A DNA stretch of 64,000 nt. It comes from Schistosoma mansoni (lineage: Eukaryota; Platyhelminthes; Trematoda; Strigeidida; Schistosomatidae). The notes below the pieces were generated by a model. That model saw nothing but the letters and a program-made list of their open reading frames with translations. It had not been told where the DNA came from and made no database searches. The stretch spans positions 248,001 to 312,000 of the forward strand of contig NW_017386022.1 of the NCBI RefSeq assembly GCF_000237925.1, given 5' to 3'. Below are positions 57,226 through 64,000 of this stretch, piece after piece; the first letter of the stretch is position 1; the number at the start of each line of letters is the position of its first letter. A program made the translations under genes and the position numbers.

Positions 57226-58712
57226 CATGTTTTCTAAAGGTAGAGACTATGATGAAACAACTATAATTTGTTAGCATTTTATATAGAAGCCTGAAGTGAA
57301 ACAATTATATATCTAATTTAAATGTATCTGTGATTTATCTAAACGAATCAGCTAATAGGATGAGTAGTGTTTACTGTAACATGGTGAGAATATGGTATAA
57401 CTTCACTTGTTAAGTTTTTTGAAATAAGTCCTTTCGGAAGAAATTTCCTTCTGTAATTTAGTCGGATACTGTGTTCAATTGTTAAAAATGAATATTTGTA
57501 ATGCCACCGTGAATATTATGATAACAAAAGAACACTTTTTGTATACTGAAAAATATAATAAATAATAGAACTCATCGCTTGTGGCTTGTGAAAACCCACT
57601 CCTTAGTCAAATATTATGATAAAGTAACTATAACGTAGGTATCCATACAGGATGCACAAATACCAACTAAGACATTAAAAATTTAATTGACAGTATCAAC
57701 AACGGGATAAATAGAACCCGTATAAAGTACCTAATAAATTATCTTCAGAAACCAAGAATTTTGGGAAAGAAATGTTAAGTGTAATTGTTGATTTGATTTG
57801 TGTCCTGGACTTATCCTTTTCTATTTTCAAGTATTTGTATTTTAAAAATACTAGTTATGATAATGTGTACCTTTATTGTGTTAACACATTTTACCATTTA
57901 GCTACAAGATTCAATTAATATCATATACATCAGCAAAAGTCTCCAAGATATTCACATTGATATGAAATGATACACAGAACTGTAAATAAACTAAATATTC
58001 ACTTTAATTGTTCGATTGCTTCTTTGAAATAATCTTCCTCTTTTAACTTTCATGAAGAATTTCCAGTTGTTGATTGATATTACTGATTCTTACCACCGAA
58101 GGTAAAGAATACGAATCATTTTGTATTATTGAACTTTTCATTATTTAGAATTGGACCAAAATCCGATCAACGTTAGTAACAGTCATATTATATGCTCAAT
58201 TATATAGGCGTTATTTTCTGGCCAAATCACTTATATCTAATGCGATAAAAGCGGCTAAAAAGCTGCCGAAATATAACATAGCATTTCTGGCAACTGTAGT
58301 GTATACAGAGAATGTAACGAAAAATCCTATGACAAATTATTCCTGTCACTAATACCAAGTATTATTCAGAAATGCAAAACGCAAAACGGGTTCTGTACTT
58401 CAGTTCTATTATTATCGATCGGCTGGTTAGGCCTTTTTTCTGAAAGCTACTTAATATGATCTGAAGGTTTAGGGTAAATTGTTAACAACATTATAAGGTG
58501 AGGATAATTTACTACCCATTTTTCAAACTTGCATTTAATCTTATCAGTTAGTCCGAAAATTCAATGCGAAACAGGCGAGTAAAGATTGTCGAAGAGGTTA
58601 CAAATGTCGGATGGATAACGAATTATTTATTTTCTACAGATCAATATTCCGAATATTTTCTACCATTTTTATCTTTATGAACGCCAGTCTAAACTAAATA
58701 CTGTATTTTTTA
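57226..58712. other. AT-rich spacer
   Basis: Nothing recognised. Confidence 0.45.
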
Positions 58713-58880
58713 ATAGTTGAATTTATGAGTCACTTTAAGCTAAACCACTACGGAAAACCTGGAAGCACTGGACGGCCGTTTCATCCTATTGCGGTACTCC
58801 TTAGCAATGCTCATCTACGATCCCGCCTCGCGAGATTCGAACCTAGGACCTATCAGTCTTGCGCGCGAGCTCCTAACCTT
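58713..58880 (-). repeat. Repeat B, minus copy truncated in the tRNA-like part
   Basis: The plus strand shows TAGTTGAATTTATGAGTCAC, AACCTGGAAGCACTGGACGG, a hammerhead whose core reads CTAAGGA on the minus strand (G5 changed to A), ATCCCGCCTCGCGAGATTCG (B box) and GCGCGCGAGCTCCTAACCTT. It stops before the A box is complete. Confidence 0.75.
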
Positions 58881-60944
58881 CTAAAAAAATGACAAGATGT
58901 AATATAATTGATGTTATCACTAGGGATGGATTCCAAATACGTACATGATTGGGGAAAATAAAAAATTCTGTATCATGAAAATCCCAAAACCACAAAGATT
59001 AACTCTAGATTAAGCGTTCTGGTCAATTGTCAATAAATCAATAAATTTTGACAAATAGCACCTAAAATTCTGTATAATTAATTCTAGCTTAGAAAACTCT
59101 TATTATTTGGGATGTTAATATAAAAGTATCTCTTATAGAAGAGGTACATACATTCTAAACTTCAACCTACAAGGAGTTTACCTGAATGGTTAACCAGTTA
59201 AGGCAATTAAATTAAACTGGTTTAAAGTGCCTTAGTTGCAAAACACTCTAGCTATTCATTTGAAATCTTTTAATTAGTAGAAAAAATAAGTTGTTCGACT
59301 TTCGATTCTAGATTATTGATTGATATACTGATATAAAATTAGTACATCTTGAATATAGTGAAGGTTTCATTGGATTCATACTCCATCTAGAGTTATTGAG
59401 TATTAATAAATAAGCCTAAATGATGTAAGTTAAATCCAAGACATACTGTCACTTTTCTTTTGCATTTAATAGCTATTCATATTACAAAATAATTTTGTAT
59501 GCGTTTATTAAAATAATGTAGCGATGAAACCATGATACTTTCATTGCACAGTGGAGAAACTACTAATACTCTTAAATTGACAAAATAAATAATGTGCCTG
59601 TTGATTAGTTTAAAATTTATCGATATTTAAGCCAGAATGTTGTGTTAGATTAGCTAAATCATTCAGCGGTATACAAGTTACCAGTGATTTCATATGTGAT
59701 TTAAAATATGAAGATTGATTTATCCATCAACTGGTCCATCTGAATGTGTTAAGTAAACCGGAAATCTTGAAATTATTGATCGCCGACATTTAACACAATC
59801 GTTAGGTACACTGATAAGTGATGATAAGTGGTCCGGGGAATTCAAGTATTGGAATTAATTTCATCTTAGATACGTTCTTACTTACAAGTAGTATAAAATG
59901 TATGTATACAAACCAACATCTTATTCAGTTGTTTAGACGTATGGAACGTCTCACAAAATTCTTCTAAATTTCTGAAAGGTAAGAGTGTATATCATGTCCC
60001 TATGTGTCTATCTAATACAAAATGTACCATCGATTGTGAAAGGTGAGTTCGAGTATCAAAGACTGTTGCAAGTTTTCGTCATCATTTTAGAACCAGATCA
60101 GAAATTAATTTATCTACAAAGCCATCAAAACTATACATTATAGACAAATCGATAAAATAGCAATAGGCAACTGTTTTCCTCAACAGAATGGAAGAGTGGA
60201 ACTGTCAAAGAAATTCCTCATCACCTTCATATATTATGTTGTTGTAGAAGTATAGTTGGTTTAGTTTTTCAGTAAATATTTTTGATATGTTTTAAATGTG
60301 ACAAATCAATCTTCGCTTGTTGATTTTCTATTTTTTATAAAAACACACGAAATGGTCCAAATCAGATAAAAGTCCTCAGAACGACCCGAGTTTCACATCA
60401 ATGCACCTATTCCTTTAGCTTGAAAACTACCGCATACAAATAAAACCTGGTAAACTCTTTTACAAGCAATAAAAAACAGATATTAGATCTGCTGCTCAGC
60501 AAATCCATTCCTCCAGTTGAACCGGTTTAAAAATGATGTTCATTTCGTTTCTTAATCGTTATTGTCTTATTGTTCCTAAAAATTTCAAATATTTTGCATA
60601 GCATATACTTATTTCCTTGCCACTGCACAATTATTATCGATAGGTGACTTGAAGAAGAATCTGTTGAACATAGTTCTTATCATGAACTTTCAGATGGAGA
60701 ACCATTATAAACCAGAGAGCACTTGAAAGTTTGCCATTATTTAATCTGTTAGTTTTGTAGCATTTGATCGATTCCTTATCTCTTTATTTTTTTAAATAGG
60801 TGATTACAAAATTTAAATGATTAACCTTAACTTAAGGGGTACTGATTATATTAATAATTTTAAAATATAACCATTAATACAGATTCATGATAAAAAAAAC
60901 AATAAAACGAATTGAGTAAAGATACATTGGATTGTTTGAAGTAA
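58881..60944. other. AT-rich spacer
   Basis: No ORF, repeat or RNA motif that I can support. Confidence 0.45.
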
Positions 60945-61146
60945 GACAGCAACACCATTGGATGCCAGCTCAGCGGCCTGGAGGTTGGGCGTCCGAGCGC
61001 GAGATTGATCGGTCCTGGGTTTCAGTTCTGCGAGTGGGATCGTGGATGCGCACTACTAGGGAGTCCCATACTAGGACAAAACGGCCGTCCAGTGATCCAG
61101 GGTTTTTCATAGTGATCTAGATTCAACTGACTCATGAATTCAACTA
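60945..61146 (+). repeat. Repeat B, full plus copy with dead hammerhead
   Basis: ACAGCAACACCATTGGATGC (5' border), CAGCGGCCTGGAGGTTGGGC (A-box region, mutated), GGTCCTGGGTTTCAGTTCTG (B box broken by an inserted base), GGATCGTGGATGCGCACTAC, then CTAGGGA and AAAAC in place of CTGAGGA and GAAAC. The 3' region runs to ACTCATGAATTCAACTATT. Confidence 0.75.
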
Positions 61147-61487
61147 TTAAATTAAAAGATATAATTGTTCAGAATGATTTATTTGTAAATTTCCAAAATC
61201 ACATCACCTTATCAACACATTTCAGTTATAGATGTATATTTGGATTATAAAATTTCTTATCATCCTATTTCGATAACATCATTTAAATCAATTTTACTAA
61301 AAAGAACTGTGAAAAATGTCGAAATTACAACTTATTACGTAGGCTGAATATCTAATGAAAGTAAAATTTCCGTCAATTTTAAAAACGTTGCCTTTCATTA
61401 TTGCAATTCAACTTGATAATATGTATAGAATATTTCAGAATTTATATAAGATGCAAACGTAAATCATTTCGTTCTTCCTTATGATTA

Positions 61488-63240
61488 TGTAGTGAACTAG
61501 AATACAATTGAGGACAAACAAATGCATTTAAACACAAAATTACGGAATGACTTAACAAAATCTGAGAACCATGCAGTAAATTCTTTATTTGCAAATATCA
61601 ATCAATTATCTCAAAACTGAGTGTTCCTTCGTTTCCAAACCTATCACTCACTGTTCTCCTTCTCTTCTGTTCTTTTTTCTCAATCTGCTCCCGCCAGCTA
61701 TTCTATTTTCGATTGGTGATACATACTACTTATATCTGTCGACACCAGTAGCAAATACCACAATTATATTTGACATTTTGATATATATCTCATCATACGT
61801 TTACAAACAATCCACTGATTTCGAATCACTTGGTTGATTTCTCTTCAATTATTAAAATCTGGTGATGAAATTACTTGTCTAACGCTCGTTTTCTTTTTCA
61901 TGTTGTCAGATGTTTCTCCTACTTCCATATAGTTTACTTAAGCTTTGATCTATCACTCTAATTCAGTATTAGTTAAAGGTCCATCCTAGTTTGAATGACC
62001 TCTATTTGGCAAACATGACATTGAAGGACTAGTAGGATGACAGATATTTTGTATTTGAATAGCATAAAGTGGTCCGATTGATTGTTTCCTACCTTGATAT
62101 GCGAGTATATATGCATTTGTAACCTCTGGGTAATGTTTCAAACATTCTAATAGACAAATCAGTTCAAATATTGTTAGTTGTTTTGTATTCGATAGCTTAA
62201 TAAAAATATCTTCATTGATTTTGTGTTTACTGCATCTGGTTAATAGTAGTACTAATGTATCATATATGTATAAACAGTCAAGTAGTCGGTTTATCCTTGA
62301 TTCTATAGTGTACAGTCTTACATCAAACCCACATGGGTTATTCTAGCTTCCGGACAGACCGATTTATTTCATTCTTTCCAAGTCACATTTTGACCTTTTA
62401 CATTATTCACCTATTAAACTTCACTGCTTTTGTGTGCATGTGTGTTAATTACTCGGCCTATTTATTACGTGTCTTACTTTTGCCTGACCATAAAACATTG
62501 ATTCACTCTTGATCAAATCGAGTTGTCCCGCTCCCCTTCTCAGCGTCGCCTTGTTTTGCTTAGCTTTCTCGCTTCTTATTCTGAATATCTGTCTGGATAA
62601 ATGAATTTTTGAAATAAATCTTACTAACGCAACCTGCATTTGGCTTACTATTACTGCCGTCACACACGGGGTTAGCCGAAGTAATTGATAGTGTTAAGTG
62701 GAAGATCTATGTACATAGCATATTTGCACGTTCATCCGAATCGAATTCAGATAGCTGACTACTATTCTCAAAAAACATGTAGAAAACAACCGTAGTATAT
62801 CAAACGTTGATTATTGCCTATTGACAACGGATGACTTCAGAAAAATGTACTATTGCATCGAGAAAAATTCAAAATATTTCCTGTGCTCAACTATTATAAA
62901 TTCGCTAATGGTAATTCGGATCTCAAACACACGACTGTTGACCATTTTCTTCATACTGATATAGAAGACAATCTAAACAAGCGACATGGTAGTTAATAAT
63001 AAACATACATTCTACCAATCTGGATTCTAGATAATCTAGTCAGATGGAGCAAGTTATTTTAAATTAAAGACACAGTTTTCGAACACTTCGTTAGTCTCGA
63101 CCGTAAAATAACAGCCCGAAAGTCTCAGGAGTTTAGTTTAACGACATCACAGATGAGGTCTGTTTACTAAAAGTGTGATTTGATACAGAGTATTGTTATT
63201 ATCTATCGTAATGAGCTTCGAGGAGTTTAAAAACCATCAA
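61488..63240 (+). mobile_element. Repeat E, copy 2 (uninterrupted)
   Basis: Starts TGTAGTGAAC at 61488 and parallels 31567-33760 throughout. It has GTTCCTTCGTTTCCAAACC, TATCTGTCGACACCAGTAGC, AACATGACATTGAAGGACTA, GTCAAGTAGTCGGTTTATCC, the TATA-like and pyrimidine-rich block, and CACACACGGGGTTAGCCGAA. The last 500 bp are nearly identical in both copies. It lacks the insertion found in copy 1 and so shows the empty site (63195-63202). No coding domain was recognised. Confidence 0.6.
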
Positions 63241-64000
63241 TCGTCTGCATTTGGTTTCGTGATAATAGTGCTGTCAACTGTTGGTCGGACCTGAGGTAAG
63301 TAGTTATCCCTTGTAATCTATTTAAGAAGTTTCAAATACACTCGGAGTCAAAGCTTCAACAGAAGAGTTTCTGAATTCACTGTACTCCAAACCTTATAGT
63401 GGATGAACAAAATTTATGGTCTATTCATTATATCATTTACCTGCTCATTCTTAGCAGGATATACCTTTGGAAATCAATGATTTTTTCAGTATTGATTGGA
63501 TTAACTAAAACTATTTCTCTGAATTATGTGATTTTCATACCATCAATAACATTACTATCACTTAATTTCAACAGATATTCATTCATCTTATTTAACAAAA
63601 AGTGTTATGTTGCATCTCATTTACTTCCTCTGAAAAGGAACTTTACCATACATATACAGATAACGTTAAAATATACAGTTATGTGTGTTAAATGAATATG
63701 AGTTGGTTAATGAATCTCACATTCTGTTTCTTCATACCGCTTGGTAAACATTACCCTTTTATTTACACTGAATATTTGCAAATCTTATGCAAACATAGAA
63801 AAGAATTCATTACAAAGTAATGAAGTGATAATCTGTAAGCCATTGTATATTTAAGTTATTTGCTGAAATGATGAACAATAGCAGTTTCATTTAGCTAAAT
63901 AGATTGGCATTTAAAAGCAATAAAAACATAATATAAGGTATCAGACTAATTACCCCTTCATTACCAGCTAATCTGTTTGAACAAATTTTATTCTTCAAGC
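63241..64000. other. AT-rich right edge
   Basis: A hydrophobic 98-codon ORF at 63399-63695 looks composition-driven and is not called. Nothing else was seen. Confidence 0.4.

Noticed and set aside
1-64000. CRISPR arrays, rRNA genes, spliced-leader RNA
   Set aside because: No regularly spaced direct repeats, no rRNA-like conserved blocks and no schistosome spliced-leader sequence were seen.

Overview
The window looks like nuclear DNA of a schistosome blood fluke (Schistosoma or a close relative). It is AT-rich and gene-poor. It is littered with repeats I recognise from schistosomes: tRNA-related hammerhead ribozyme repeats of the SM-alpha type, RTE-like (SR2-type) non-LTR retrotransposon 3' ends that finish in a GTAA-type tail, Penelope-like fragments and LTR fragments. 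Species cannot be fixed from sequence alone.

The clear protein-coding content is four uninterrupted ORFs of 315-369 codons at 18735-19682 (-), 27067-28134 (-), 36654-37763 (-) and 46560-47660 (+). By eye they are paralogues. Each has an N-terminal region of about 125 residues whose pattern resembles a divergent PTB/PH-like fold, then a low-complexity polar tail. Three end in a related short motif built around (G/S)P-x-I-(N/R)-(D/E)-x-(G/C)-P-(I/V)-Y; the fourth keeps only a GPLY remnant. They sit about 8-9 kb apart. This is the main gene-level finding: a spread-out, apparently single-exon, possibly fluke-specific gene cluster.

The second finding concerns small repeats. Besides SM-alpha-like copies (about 3.2, 12.8, 24.5, 25.6, 33.9-34.4, 42.5 and 45.8 kb), there is a second, unrelated-looking family (called repeat B here; about 2.2, 20.8-21.2, 30.0, 38.5, 41.7, 49.4, 53.8-54.2, 58.7 and 60.9 kb). 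It combines a tRNA-like Pol III promoter with a hammerhead core CTGAGGA...GAAAC...GTC. At least six loci of the two families are fold-backs, with a minus-strand module joined directly to a plus-strand module. Repeat B also occurs once as a head-to-tail dimer.

Layout: 0-0.5 kb LTR-like repeat and an ORF running off the left edge; 0.5-9 kb AT-rich DNA with small repeats and an LTR; 9.5-11.6 kb a decayed MULE/ZSWIM-type transposase; 12-18 kb small repeats, Penelope and RTE remnants; 18.7-47.7 kb the PTB-like cluster with repeats between the genes, including a 1.7-2.2 kb LTR-like element that carries a nested insertion; 47.7-64 kb mostly repeats, with a second copy of that element near the right edge. 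A few ATG-less stretches with good splice signals (25253-25324, 35655-35870, 43107-43297) may be exons of larger genes. All family assignments are from reading the sequence; no database search was run.
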